From Caldilineaceae bacterium (GTDB taxonomy: Bacteria > Chloroflexota > Anaerolineae > Caldilineales > Caldilineaceae), in NCBI GenBank assembly GCA_019637645.1, contig JAHBVH010000076.1, positions 1 through 40,324 on the forward strand: a stretch of DNA of 40,324 nt, read 5' to 3'. Both the position numbers and the translations under genes were made by a program. Shown here piece by piece: positions 15,288-23,823 of the stretch. The first letter of the stretch is position 1, and each line of letters opens with the position of its first letter. Below the pieces are notes generated by a model. That model searched no databases. It had not been told where the DNA came from and was given only the letters and a program-made list of their open reading frames with translations.

Positions 15288-16304
15288 ATGAGTGAACCAT
15301 TTATTCTATGTGACGGGTTAGTCAAGATCTATAAAGTTGCTGAGCTGGAAATGGTGGCCTTGCGCGAATTGAACCTGACCATTGAGAAGGGAGAATTAGT
15401 CGGCATCATTGGCTCTAGCGGTAGTGGAAAGACTACCCTGATGAATATTCTGGGCGGGCTGGATCGCCCTTCGGCAGGTCGGGTGATCGTTGATGGCCAT
15501 GATCTGCTCCGCATTAGCGATCGCGATATGAATCGCTACCGCCGCGAGAAGGTCGGCTTTGTTTGGCAACAGAGTGCGCGCAACTTGGTGCCCTATTTGA
15601 ATGCCATTGACAACGTGATGTTGCCGATGACTTTGGCAGGGATTACGGGCAGTGGCAAACGCAAGCGTGCCGAGGAATTACTCGATCTCGTAGGGCTGTC
15701 CGAGCGCAAAAAGCATCATCTGCCCGAGCTTTCGGGTGGTGAGCAGCAACGTGTCGCGATTGCTGTCGGTTTGGCCAATAATCCGACTTTACTACTGGCC
15801 GACGAACCTACCGGTGAAGTCGATTCGTCAACCGCGCAGACCATTTACAACACCTTTCACACCTTGACCAGTGAAATGGGGATCACAACGCTAATTGTTA
15901 GCCATGATCCGGGCATTGCCCGGCAGGTGCAGCGCGTGGTCGGGATTCGCGATGGGATGCTAGCCAGTGAAACCTTGCGCCAGTTCCGTACAGCCGAAAA
16001 TGCGGAAAGCAGCAATAGCGATGGGACGAGTAGCGAAGCCGCGGCGGAGCCCGAAACCCAGATACACTTAGAAGAGTTAGTGGTCATTGATCGCGCCGGT
16101 CGGCTCCACATTCCCCACGAATATCTTGAGCAATTCAGCATCAAAGGCCGCGCTACCCTAGAAATTACGGAAGATGGCATTTTGATCCGGCCTACGGAAC
16201 AGGATCGGGTGGAAGTGCAAGCGGCCCGCAAACAGGAAAACGAAGCGCCAGGGATTGGCAATCTCCTTGACCGGCTTCATCTGCGGCGCGCCAAGAATAG
16301 CTAA
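15288..16304 (+). CDS. ABC exporter ATPase with C-terminal AbrB-like domain
   Basis: 338 residues. The nucleotide-binding domain (about 1-225) is of the LolD/MacB type: Walker [11 protein letters not shown]-loop VGFVWQQ, signature [12 protein letters not shown], Walker [13 protein letters not shown] and switch VSHD. After a Ser/Glu/Ala linker (about 235-258), residues about 260-305 read [17 protein letters not shown], then [20 protein letters not shown]. This is the swapped-hairpin AbrB/SpoVT/MazE pattern (GR-x-x-IP, then G-x-x-x-L/V-E, then I-x-I-R-P). AbrB domains dimerise and usually bind DNA, so this tail may help dimerisation or link transport to regulation; that is inference. It lies 174 bases after the permease gene, with AAGGGATAACGG before the ATG. 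Confidence 0.87.
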   Translation: MSEPFILCDGLVKIYKVAELEMVALRELNLTIEKGELVGIIGSSGSGKTTLMNILGGLDRPSAGRVIVDGHDLLRISDRDMNRYRREKVGFVWQQSARNLVPYLNAIDNVMLPMTLAGITGSGKRKRAEELLDLVGLSERKKHHLPELSGGEQQRVAIAVGLANNPTLLLADEPTGEVDSSTAQTIYNTFHTLTSEMGITTLIVSHDPGIARQVQRVVGIRDGMLASETLRQFRTAENAESSNSDGTSSEAAAEPETQIHLEELVVIDRAGRLHIPHEYLEQFSIKGRATLEITEDGILIRPTEQDRVEVQAARKQENEAPGIGNLLDRLHLRRAKNS

Positions 16305-16400
16305 GCGCCGCGGCCGGAATAGAAAAGCCAGTTTTCAACTGGGTAGTCGCAGGTGTTTGAAAGAATTCTTTTCAAACAGAGCAGAGTTGCAAAGGGTATC

Positions 16401-17219
16401 ATGTCAGAGAATAACAATCACTACAACGGTTTAGCCATTGAAACAGTCGATCTGCGCCGTATCTACAAATTGGGCGATCAGGAAGTTCATGCCCTCCGGG
16501 GTCTTAATCTCCAGATTGGACGTGGTCAATTTGTGGCACTCAAGGGACGCTCTGGGAGCGGGAAAACAACCCTACTCAATTGTTTAAGTGGGCTGGATCA
16601 ACCGACCAAAGGCAGCATTCGCATCTTTGGAGAAGAGATCGGGCAGTGGAACGAACGCAAGCTTACCGCGTGGCGGCGTGAACAGGTAGGCTTTATCTTT
16701 CAGTCCCTGGGATTGTTGCCTGCCCTTTCGGCCTATGAAAATGTGGAACTCATTCTGCGCATGAATAAAGTAAAGAGCAAAGAGCGCCACAAGATCACCA
16801 CCGACTGTCTCGATCTGGTGGGGATTGGCAAATGGGCAGACCATCGCCCCTATGAAATGTCCGGTGGTCAGCAACAGCGCGTCGCCATTGCCCGCGCGTT
16901 GGCCAATCAACCCAAATTAATTATTGCCGATGAGCCAACCGGTGAATTGGATAGCAAAACAGGACATGAGATCCTCGGGCTCTTCAAGAAAATTATTCGG
17001 GAACGCAACATGACAATGCTCATGGCAACCCACGATAGTTTGTCGGATGAATATGTCGATCAAGTCCTGCACTTGCAAGATGGTCAAATTCACCGCATTG
17101 AGATCCCAGAGGCAGCACGCCAGGAACAGGCCGAACAAGAAGCCGCTTCGGCCGCTGCCGTTGAAGCCGCGGTCGAAGTACTGGCCCAAACCGAAACCGC
17201 CATCGCCGCTACGCCCTAA
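16401..17219 (+). CDS. second ABC exporter ATPase (LolD/MacB type)
   Basis: 272 residues. It has Walker A GRSGSGKTT, Q-loop VGFIFQS, signature [12 protein letters not shown], Walker B LIIADEPTGELD and switch ATHD, all intact. The C-terminus (about 240-272) is a Glu/Ala-rich tail without the AbrB-like domain of the preceding ATPase. AAAGGG five bases before the ATG at 16401 fixes the start; an in-frame ATG at 16353 is less likely. Two different active ATPases beside one double-FtsX permease suggest a heterodimeric engine, or one ATPase serving another permease elsewhere. It is the last gene of the operon and is followed by a strong terminator. Confidence 0.9.
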   Translation: MSENNNHYNGLAIETVDLRRIYKLGDQEVHALRGLNLQIGRGQFVALKGRSGSGKTTLLNCLSGLDQPTKGSIRIFGEEIGQWNERKLTAWRREQVGFIFQSLGLLPALSAYENVELILRMNKVKSKERHKITTDCLDLVGIGKWADHRPYEMSGGQQQRVAIARALANQPKLIIADEPTGELDSKTGHEILGLFKKIIRERNMTMLMATHDSLSDEYVDQVLHLQDGQIHRIEIPEAARQEQAEQEAASAAAVEAAVEVLAQTETAIAATP

Positions 17220-17257
17220 GTCGGTAGTCACCGTAGCTTTCTAACTAGCCAGCATCA

Positions 17258-17298
17258 AAACATCCTCGGCGGAGACTCCGCCGAGGATGTTTCTTTTT
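17258..17298 (+). terminator. intrinsic terminator of the export operon
   Basis: A perfect 16-bp stem (17258-17273 and 17277-17292, core CATCCTCGGCGGA) with a 3-base GAC loop is followed by CTTTTTAT. The left flank is A-rich (AAAA), so it could also stop the converging minus-strand transcript that ends at 17369. Confidence 0.92.
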
Positions 17299-17368
17299 AT
17301 CGACACAAGCAGCCACAGAGACGACCGCTATCGGTTATAGGGAGAGGACGAACTAGGCACTTGTGCGG

Positions 17369-18364
17369 CTACTGCTTGATGGAGACTTGCGTTTTCTGTT
17401 GTGCAGACTCGAGCATGGCTTCGATAACGGCGACATCCAGGAGGGCCTCTGCCGGCGTATTCAGGTGAGGTTCGCCTGTAATAATCGAATTGGCAAAAGC
17501 AACTAATTCGTTGTGGACGCCATCAAATTTTGGGCACTGGATGCGCTCGGTTTGGCCGTCGCATGTCACTTCAATTTCACCCCGCTGGACGCGCAACGCC
17601 CCCCGATCACCAACAACATGGAGATAGCCAGGCCAGGGTGCGCCGTTCGCATAAGTCACAAGATAGGAGCCGACGGCACCATTGGCAAAGTGAAGCGTTG
17701 CCGAAAGGGTATCCGCCGTGGCAAAGGCAGTGGAGGTGTGCGTGGTCATGGCCGTTACAGCCGCAATCTCCCCGACCACCAGCCGCATGGCCGCGACATG
17801 ATGAACACCACCATCCAAGAGCGCGCCACCCGCAAATCCCCCATTACGCCGCCAAAGGGTATGAAAATATTTGCTCGTTGGTGACGTAGGCAAATACAAC
17901 GCCATCTGGCAGGTCACCGGTTGCCCAATCGCGCCTTGTGCGACAAGTTGCGCCGCTTGGACATAGGCGGATTCATAGCGCCAATTTTCGCCCACCATCC
18001 AGACTTGAGCGGGGCGTTGGTAGGCAGCGAGTAACTGGCGACAGATACGCACGGTCGGGGCCAAGGGTTTTTCGCTGATCACATGCTTGCCACTTGCCAA
18101 GGCTTGGGCCACAACGGGCGGCATCACCGGGATCGGCAACACAATGTTAACGGCATCAATATCCGGTGTTAAGAGCAGCGCGGCCAAATCGGTATAAACC
18201 TGCACATGAGGTCCAATCTCAGTCGCCAAGGCTTGGGCCGTCGCGGCAGTACGGCTATAAACAGCCGCGATCTCAAAGTGATCCGTCAGGTTTCGTAGCG
18301 AAGGCACATGCGCATCACGCGCAAAAACCCCTGCGCCAATCAAAGCGATTCGAATAGGTGGCAT
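17369..18364 (-). CDS. Gfo/Idh/MocA family oxidoreductase
   Basis: 331 residues. The N-terminal Rossmann fold begins RIALIGAGVFARDAH (GxGxxA nucleotide motif, about residues 5-20) and includes the family EKPLAPT motif with the conserved lysine near residue 100. The C-terminal alpha/beta domain contains GGALLDGGVHHVAAMRLVVG, the usual substrate-binding D-x-G-x-H segment. Members oxidise or reduce sugars, inositols or related alcohols with NAD(P). The substrate is not predictable. It is the last gene of a four-gene minus-strand run (MTAP-family, M16C peptidase, nitrilase-type amidase, this gene) with gaps of about 35-65 bases, so co-transcription is likely. Confidence 0.88.
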   Translation of the reverse strand: MPPIRIALIGAGVFARDAHVPSLRNLTDHFEIAAVYSRTAATAQALATEIGPHVQVYTDLAALLLTPDIDAVNIVLPIPVMPPVVAQALASGKHVISEKPLAPTVRICRQLLAAYQRPAQVWMVGENWRYESAYVQAAQLVAQGAIGQPVTCQMALYLPTSPTSKYFHTLWRRNGGFAGGALLDGGVHHVAAMRLVVGEIAAVTAMTTHTSTAFATADTLSATLHFANGAVGSYLVTYANGAPWPGYLHVVGDRGALRVQRGEIEVTCDGQTERIQCPKFDGVHNELVAFANSIITGEPHLNTPAEALLDVAVIEAMLESAQQKTQVSIKQ

Positions 18365-18428
18365 AATCTCTATTCCCTGTTGTTGTCATAGACGTGATAT
18401 TGAACCATGGTAGGCGACAGTGGTAGCT

Positions 18429-19412
18429 TTACAGGGCATGGACAACAGCCAGATCCAGCGGATTTGGTGGCTCCTGTGGTTCAGGCGCGCTATCGCTCAC
18501 CTTCCCAGGCCCAACCACCGCGGCAAAAGCGGGTGGACGGTAGAAGGGCCATTGGCGTCCCCAATCCTGATGATTAAAGACTTGACCATCGTGGCGCACC
18601 TGATCGATACGGGCCAAATCCAATTCGGCAATGAGCCACTGCGGTTGATTCATTTCGCCTTGGGCGAGAATGCCATCGCTAGGAAAGCCATAGTCAACGG
18701 GTGTAAAGATACTGGCCGCGCCCATATTCACATCAATAGCCTCCGACCAATCCACCGCGCCGACCAAGGGGGCCATCACCACATAACATTGATTCTCCAA
18801 TGCGCGCGCCTGGCAACCGATCCGCACACGGTTGTAACCAGCCACAGTATCGGTACAGCTAGGCGCCAAGATTAAATGCGCACCAAGCTCGGCTTGGCGG
18901 CGGGCAATCAAGGGGAATTCACTATCATAGCAAATCGAGATCCCGATCGTGGCATGGGGTGTGGCAAAAACCTTGACCGTCTCTCCTGGCGAAATCTGCC
19001 ACGACTCATTCTCAAAACGGGTCATGATCAGTTTGTCTTGAAAATCAATGGCGCCGTCTGGTGTACAGACATAGGCGCGGTTACGGTAGCTACCGTCTGG
19101 CAACTGTACAGGAAAGCTAGCAGCAACAATGGTAACGTCCAACGCTTGCGCCAACTGGCTGTGTAAGTGCCGAAAGTCCGGCAGGAGCGATTGTAGCGCT
19201 TCGAGTTGACCCGATAAGCTACGATAGATCGTGGGTGAAAAGAGGGAAGCCAACTCCATACACGCATATTCGGGAAAGAGCAGAAGCTGGGCCTCTTCTG
19301 CCACCGCTTCCCGCACCAGCGTTGTGATCTTCTCTTCAAATTTTTCCCACCGACCAAGAAACTCGACCGGATACTGTGCTGCCGCGACAGTCACCAGAGA
19401 AGCTTTCTGCAT
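18429..19412 (-). CDS. carbon-nitrogen hydrolase (nitrilase superfamily)
   Basis: 327 residues. The Glu-Lys-Cys triad is visible: Glu48 in LLLFPEYACME, Lys127 in DFQDKLIMTRFE, Cys161 in IGISICYDSEFP, followed by the GAHLILAPSCTDT strand. These are amidases or N-carbamoyl hydrolases that cleave C-N bonds other than peptides. The FPEYA and CYDSEFP forms resemble the omega-amidase/carbamoylputrescine-hydrolase side of the family more than true nitrilases. The C-terminal 30 residues are a Pro-rich tail (SAPEPQEPPNPL) beyond the usual domain. GAGGTG lies upstream of the ATG. It follows the M16C gene by 35 bases in the same operon. Confidence 0.9.
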   Translation of the reverse strand: MQKASLVTVAAAQYPVEFLGRWEKFEEKITTLVREAVAEEAQLLLFPEYACMELASLFSPTIYRSLSGQLEALQSLLPDFRHLHSQLAQALDVTIVAASFPVQLPDGSYRNRAYVCTPDGAIDFQDKLIMTRFENESWQISPGETVKVFATPHATIGISICYDSEFPLIARRQAELGAHLILAPSCTDTVAGYNRVRIGCQARALENQCYVVMAPLVGAVDWSEAIDVNMGAASIFTPVDYGFPSDGILAQGEMNQPQWLIAELDLARIDQVRHDGQVFNHQDWGRQWPFYRPPAFAAVVGPGKVSDSAPEPQEPPNPLDLAVVHAL

Positions 19413-19447
19413 TCTGCTTTACGAACACCTCACTTTATCTAGACAAG

Positions 19448-22366
19448 TTACATCACCTTGGTCAGCCGTAGCCACCCTGGGCGCTCGGCATTGACCGCCT
19501 CCAGCGCACTTTGTGGCCCCATCACCACCACGCTCCCCTGCTGCTTGGCGGCATCTAACACATCGGCGAAGGTGCGGAAATCGGCCAAGGTTGTCCTCAG
19601 CACCTCGTCACGGATTTGCTGGCGCTCCGCGTCACTCTCCCCCAATAAATGGCGCACCATGGCGGTATAGCCTTTGGCATCGGGCAGTTGATAGCCATCC
19701 ATGGCCCCAATCGACCCAATGATATTACGCGTTAGCTCTTGCGCCGAAAGCTGTGTATTGCGCAAAATCTGGGCCGTTTGGTCATAGACGGCCAGCGTAT
19801 TGAGCAGATTTGGATCGCGATAGGAGAGAAAAGTCAATACACCGGATTGACGGCCAAAGGTGCAGTAGGCACCGTAAGCACCACCTTGCATACGGATCTT
19901 GTCCCACAGCCAGCTGGTGCGGATAAAATTGGTGATTACGCTGCTCGAGCCATGATACTGATAACCCAGTTCATAGAGGTTGGCTCCTTTGCCCACATAG
20001 TTGACTTGGGCCGCCACAACAAGCCCCTCATGGCTACGGTCAAAGGTAGGTGTCCAAAGTGGGTGGGGCTGAACAGCGGCGGGCAACCTAGCCACAAATT
20101 CGGCCACTTGGGGCTGCACTTGCCGCCAGTTTTCACGATCCAAGGTCACATTGCAGATCATGCCCGTGCGATTGAGGAGGGCGCGGCGCACTTCCTCCAA
20201 CTTGTGCAAAACGGCTGGCCAATCGCTCTCCACCTCGGTCGCCAAGCGACGCAAGAAGAAGAGATAGTTGATCCCACCCATTTCTTCATCCAGCCAATCC
20301 GCTTCGGTAAAGGCCGCGCGCAACCGGCCACTGACCACACTATGGCCGGAAGGAATGAGCCCAGATTCATTGCGGGCCTTGGCCTTGAGCACAATCTGGC
20401 GGAAGCGTTCCCGATCATCGAGCTTGACGGTCAGCAAAATATCGCGCAGAATCGCCAACAGATCGGGCGTTTGGGCCACTGTGCTCTTGCCGCTCACCAA
20501 GAACCAAGCATTGGTCTCCGGCTGATGCCGCGACTCGCCCAGTAGGACGGAATGTCCAATGCCTCCGGTCTTGCGCCCAATGCGCTGTTGCAGTTCGACA
20601 AAGTCTTCTTTGTCTGTGCCCATTTCGGTGAGGGCACGCCCAAAGAGATGAATATAGGGCAACAGATCCTGCCGCAGGGCGTGTAGGTTAAAGCCGAGGG
20701 TGAGGTAGAGAATCCCATTCGTAAAAAGGTCATGATAGAGGAGTTGACCATCTCCCAACGCGCTCACCTCATTCGGAATCGTCTTCACCTTCGGCTCTAG
20801 ATCATGGAGCGTCAGCATGGGGAGGGCTGCTAAGGCTTCGGGTGGATCTTCGCGTTCTTGAAATGCTTTGAGCGTTTGCGCGGTGGTCATCACCTGTTGG
20901 AGTGCCTCGGTGTCCATCTGGCTACGTGCTTGGGCCAGGCGCTCTTTTTCGGCAGCTTCCAGTTGCTGGTTATAGGTAACATCCGGTGTCAAGGTCACGG
21001 TTGTGCGGTGTGGATTATCCAACAGGTAATGTTGAATCAGGCTCTGCCAATAGCGACTGTCGGTTTGCAGCCGCGCTTTTAACTTCGCTAAAGGCGCTTC
21101 GTAGCGCAACAACATCAACGGGTCATGCTCATAGAGCCAGGTGGTCAGCATTCGGAAAAAGAGACTGAGGCCACGCGGATAGGAACCTGTGTTATTTTCG
21201 CGCAGACTAAACTCCATGGTATTCAGCGCGGCCTCCACCATATCGTTAGTCAGGCCCGTCTGGGCGAGGTCGGTCAGCGCGGCGAGAATGAGCGGCTCTA
21301 CTTGATCAACAGCCGCGGGCTCGACCCCTTTTAGGCCAACGGCAAAGGTCATCTGGCGGCGTCCGGTACTTAAGCCCCCGCCGGTTACATCTTCACCCAG
21401 CCCAGTATCCATCAGGCGTTTGCGCAAAGGCGATGCAGCCATCCCCAGCAAGGCATAGGAGAGAATACTGAGCCCCATCATCAGATCAGGGTCATCGCCT
21501 TCGGGGAGGAGCCAGTTAAGCTGTACCATGCTTTTTTGCGGAGTCGTGGCAGCAGCATCTGCCCCATAGGGGTAGACAAAGGTTTTGGGCGCGGCAAAAG
21601 GCGGTTGCAATGCAACTATGCCATTGACGGCAATCGGCTGAAATTGGCGCAATTGCGCATCGAGCAGGCGGAGTCGTTCCGTTGGATCATCATCGCCATA
21701 GAAGAAAATGCGTGCATTCGACGGGTGGTAATAAGTGGCGTGAAAGTGGGCAAACTGTGCATAGGTCAAATTCGGAATTTCCGCCGGATCGCCACCCGAG
21801 TCAAAGCCATAGGCATTATCCGGGAAGAGCGAACGGGAAGATTGCCGATAGAGCAGGCTATCCGGCGAAGAATAGGCCCCCTTCATCTCATTATAGACGA
21901 CCCCCTTAAAGGTCAATGGCGCATCGGTTTTTTCCAGTTCATAGTGCCAGCCTTCTTGCGCTAGATGATTGGGCGTGATCAGGGGATGAAAGACAGCATC
22001 CAGATAGACATCCACCAAGTTATAAAAATCCTGGGTATTGGTGCTAGCGACGGGGTAGACCGTTTTATCGGGGTAGGTCATGGCATTTAAGAAGGTTTTT
22101 AGCGACCCTTTGATCAATTGGACAAAGGGCTCCTTGAGCGGGTATTTCTGTGAGCCACCCAACACCGCATGCTCCATAATGTGGGCAATGCCGGTCGAGT
22201 CGGTTGGCGGTGTGCGAAAGGCAATGCCAAACACTTTGTTTTCGTCATGGTTGATCATCGAGATCAGCGCTGCGCCTGTCTGGACATGACGATAGGTACG
22301 GGCAACCGTTTGTAATTCGGCAATTGTCTCTTCACCACATAATTCAAAACCGTGGATAATATTCAT
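19448..22366 (-). CDS. M16C zinc metallopeptidase (presequence protease / Cym1-like)
   Basis: 972 residues, the full length of the PreP/Cym1/falcilysin family. The inverted zinc motif HIMEH (His62, Glu65, His66) is present. The third ligand, Glu160, is in GVVYNEMKGAYSSPDS, 98 residues after the first His; PreP has a similar spacing. YPVASTNTQDFYNLVDVYLDA is also characteristic. The C-terminal half carries the R/Y pocket pattern near MQGGAYGAYCTFGRQSG. These enzymes form a closed two-lobe chamber that degrades unfolded peptides up to about 70 residues. No signal peptide, so probably cytosolic peptide clearance. GAGGAAAAGG precedes the ATG. It may supply amino acids together with the neighbouring amidase. 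Confidence 0.93.
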   Translation of the reverse strand: MNIIHGFELCGEETIAELQTVARTYRHVQTGAALISMINHDENKVFGIAFRTPPTDSTGIAHIMEHAVLGGSQKYPLKEPFVQLIKGSLKTFLNAMTYPDKTVYPVASTNTQDFYNLVDVYLDAVFHPLITPNHLAQEGWHYELEKTDAPLTFKGVVYNEMKGAYSSPDSLLYRQSSRSLFPDNAYGFDSGGDPAEIPNLTYAQFAHFHATYYHPSNARIFFYGDDDPTERLRLLDAQLRQFQPIAVNGIVALQPPFAAPKTFVYPYGADAAATTPQKSMVQLNWLLPEGDDPDLMMGLSILSYALLGMAASPLRKRLMDTGLGEDVTGGGLSTGRRQMTFAVGLKGVEPAAVDQVEPLILAALTDLAQTGLTNDMVEAALNTMEFSLRENNTGSYPRGLSLFFRMLTTWLYEHDPLMLLRYEAPLAKLKARLQTDSRYWQSLIQHYLLDNPHRTTVTLTPDVTYNQQLEAAEKERLAQARSQMDTEALQQVMTTAQTLKAFQEREDPPEALAALPMLTLHDLEPKVKTIPNEVSALGDGQLLYHDLFTNGILYLTLGFNLHALRQDLLPYIHLFGRALTEMGTDKEDFVELQQRIGRKTGGIGHSVLLGESRHQPETNAWFLVSGKSTVAQTPDLLAILRDILLTVKLDDRERFRQIVLKAKARNESGLIPSGHSVVSGRLRAAFTEADWLDEEMGGINYLFFLRRLATEVESDWPAVLHKLEEVRRALLNRTGMICNVTLDRENWRQVQPQVAEFVARLPAAVQPHPLWTPTFDRSHEGLVVAAQVNYVGKGANLYELGYQYHGSSSVITNFIRTSWLWDKIRMQGGAYGAYCTFGRQSGVLTFLSYRDPNLLNTLAVYDQTAQILRNTQLSAQELTRNIIGSIGAMDGYQLPDAKGYTAMVRHLLGESDAERQQIRDEVLRTTLADFRTFADVLDAAKQQGSVVVMGPQSALEAVNAERPGWLRLTKVM

Positions 22367-22421
22367 GACCTTTTCCTCAACTTGAAACCATCATCGCAAA
22401 GCTAGCCAGCTGACCGGCCTT

Positions 22422-23189
22422 TTATTCATCCAACGCGCAACCACAAGTTGGCAATGCGCCCAATAAATTGACATACGCAGGCAACGATTGAATGGTCTGC
22501 TCTAGCCCAACCCGCATTTGCCCCGGCTCCGTATAGGGCATTTGATCAGTGCTCCGATCACCAATCGTCACCAATCCGGCGTAGCAAAGGCCCACCGACC
22601 GTGCTAGTGTGACTTCGGGCACCAAATTCTGTCCTAACACATCCGCCCCCCACGTCCGAAAGAGCCGTGCTTCGGCCTGTGTTTCGCGACGAGGACCATC
22701 GACCCCCAGGTAGACAACCTCGGGCGCAGTCGGGAGGATCTGGTGCAAAGCACCGATCATGTGGGGGCAAAAAGGTGGCAACCGCAAGCGGCGTTCCAAG
22801 ACACGTTCGTCTGTTATCTGATCATTAAACGTCTGTGGTTGATGACGGGTCCAGTCAATATAGTCGATAGCAATCACACTTTGCCCACGCGCCAAGACGG
22901 GGTTCAAAGCAACGCCTGTATCCCAATTCAAGACATAGTGAACGTCTAACTGACGGGCGGCCTCTACCATAGCACGTGGATCAGTGCGTGTCGGTAAGCC
23001 AGTATAAGGTTGGACCCAAACGGCTGGCCCGGCGGACGGTGTCCGCAGCGCCAGTGGCCCAACCGTGCCATAGGGTGTGGTGATGACGCGCTCAGCCGCA
23101 ACGGGGCCAAAGATATCTAAGGTTTTCGGTGGTAATAGAACCGCGATTAGGATTAAGAGATCCGCTTTGGTGGCGTGTAGTTCAGGCAT
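22422..23189 (-). CDS. MTAP/PNP-family protein with degenerate phosphate-binding loops
   Basis: 255 residues. The C-terminal half clearly belongs to the methylthioadenosine phosphorylase / family-2 purine nucleoside phosphorylase group: VDGPRRETQAEARLFRTWGA, then LVPEVTLARSVGLCYAG. In the N-terminal half TTPYGTVGPL and AIDYIDWTRHQPQTFND align with the family. The Gly-rich GGSGL loop is replaced by LLPPKTL, the RHGxGH phosphate motif by QPYTGLP, and the NAVGSL motif by NWDTGVAL. The family Met-containing GMT/NMS before VPE is GQN. Either substrate use is altered or phosphorolysis is lost. It is the first gene of the four-gene minus-strand run and is divergent from mgsA. No Shine-Dalgarno is seen before the ATG. 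Confidence 0.75.
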   Translation of the reverse strand: MPELHATKADLLILIAVLLPPKTLDIFGPVAAERVITTPYGTVGPLALRTPSAGPAVWVQPYTGLPTRTDPRAMVEAARQLDVHYVLNWDTGVALNPVLARGQSVIAIDYIDWTRHQPQTFNDQITDERVLERRLRLPPFCPHMIGALHQILPTAPEVVYLGVDGPRRETQAEARLFRTWGADVLGQNLVPEVTLARSVGLCYAGLVTIGDRSTDQMPYTEPGQMRVGLEQTIQSLPAYVNLLGALPTCGCALDE

Positions 23190-23200
23190 AGATCAATTTT

Positions 23201-23230
23201 TTGCACGATCTTCTATCAGGTGTATACAAT
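23201..23230 (+). promoter_or_regulatory. candidate promoter for mgsA
   Basis: TTGCAC (23201-23206) and TACAAT (23225-23230) are 18 bases apart. They lie in the 120-base divergent gap 80 bases before mgsA. The -10 element overlaps the palindrome TGTATACA, whose other strand gives a possible -10 (TATACA) for the MTAP-family gene. Confidence 0.5.
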
Positions 23231-23309
23231 AGCATTGTGCCGCAATCCGATTGGGCAAAGGGAATGAAGTTACTAACCGGATTTACTGGAAAACTGGAGC
23301 AACATCCTT

Positions 23310-23702
23310 ATGCGAACGATAGCATTAATCGCCCATGATGGCAAAAAAGATGATATGGTGCGCTTCACTAGCGAGCATCGTCATCAGTTAGCCCAATTTC
23401 AGTTAATAGCCACTGGTACGACCGGAGAACGCATCCGCCAAGCAACCGGCTTATCGCTCGCGAGGATGTTGAGCGGCCCCTATGGCGGCGACGCCCAGAT
23501 TGCCGCGCGCGTGGCCGAAGGTGGCGTGGTCGCCGTCATCTTTCTGGTCGATCCACTCTATGCCCATCCCCACGAACCGGACATCCAAGGGCTTTTGCGC
23601 ATCTGTAATGTATATAACATTCCGGTAGCGACTAATGAAGCCAGCGCACATCTAATCTTGCAGGGACTGAGTGAGATGGTGAACGCGGAGAAAGATGCCT
23701 AG
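23310..23702 (+). CDS. mgsA: methylglyoxal synthase
   Basis: 130 residues, close to the usual length. Family motifs are all present: IALIAHDGKKDDM at the N-terminus, ATGTTGERI (phosphate site), MLSGPYGGDAQ with the catalytic Asp (Asp71 in E. coli), VIFLVDPLYAHPHEPDI with the His and Asp of the active site (E. coli His98/Asp101), and NIPVATNEASA at the C-terminus. It converts dihydroxyacetone phosphate to methylglyoxal and phosphate in the cytosol, a glycolytic bypass that relieves sugar-phosphate build-up. GGAG about 10 bases before the ATG is the likely ribosome-binding site. Neighbours are not glycolytic, except that an enolase-like gene lies 16 kb to the left. Confidence 0.95.
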   Translation: MRTIALIAHDGKKDDMVRFTSEHRHQLAQFQLIATGTTGERIRQATGLSLARMLSGPYGGDAQIAARVAEGGVVAVIFLVDPLYAHPHEPDIQGLLRICNVYNIPVATNEASAHLILQGLSEMVNAEKDA

Positions 23703-23718
23703 GTACAGCAGCAGTGTC

Positions 23719-23784
23719 GTACGCGTGTAGCAGAAGTACGCGAAGGGCGTACGCGTGTAGCAGAAGTACGCGAAGGGCGTACGC
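23719..23784. repeat. 30-bp tandem repeat, 2.2 copies
   Basis: Two identical 30-bp units (23719-23748 and 23749-23778) are followed by the first 6 bases of a third (23779-23784). Each unit contains GTACGCGTGTAGC and AGTACGCGAAGGGC; the shared GTACGCG word is internally repeated. It lies between the stop of mgsA and the stop of the converging histidine-kinase gene. Confidence 0.95.
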
Positions 23785-23823
23785 AGCGCGCAAGTGACGC
23801 GCGGGTGGTTAGTCTGTGCCAGC

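Noticed and set aside
23719..23784. Possible CRISPR array
   Set aside because: The 30-bp units are directly adjacent with no spacers, only two full copies exist, and no cas gene is near.
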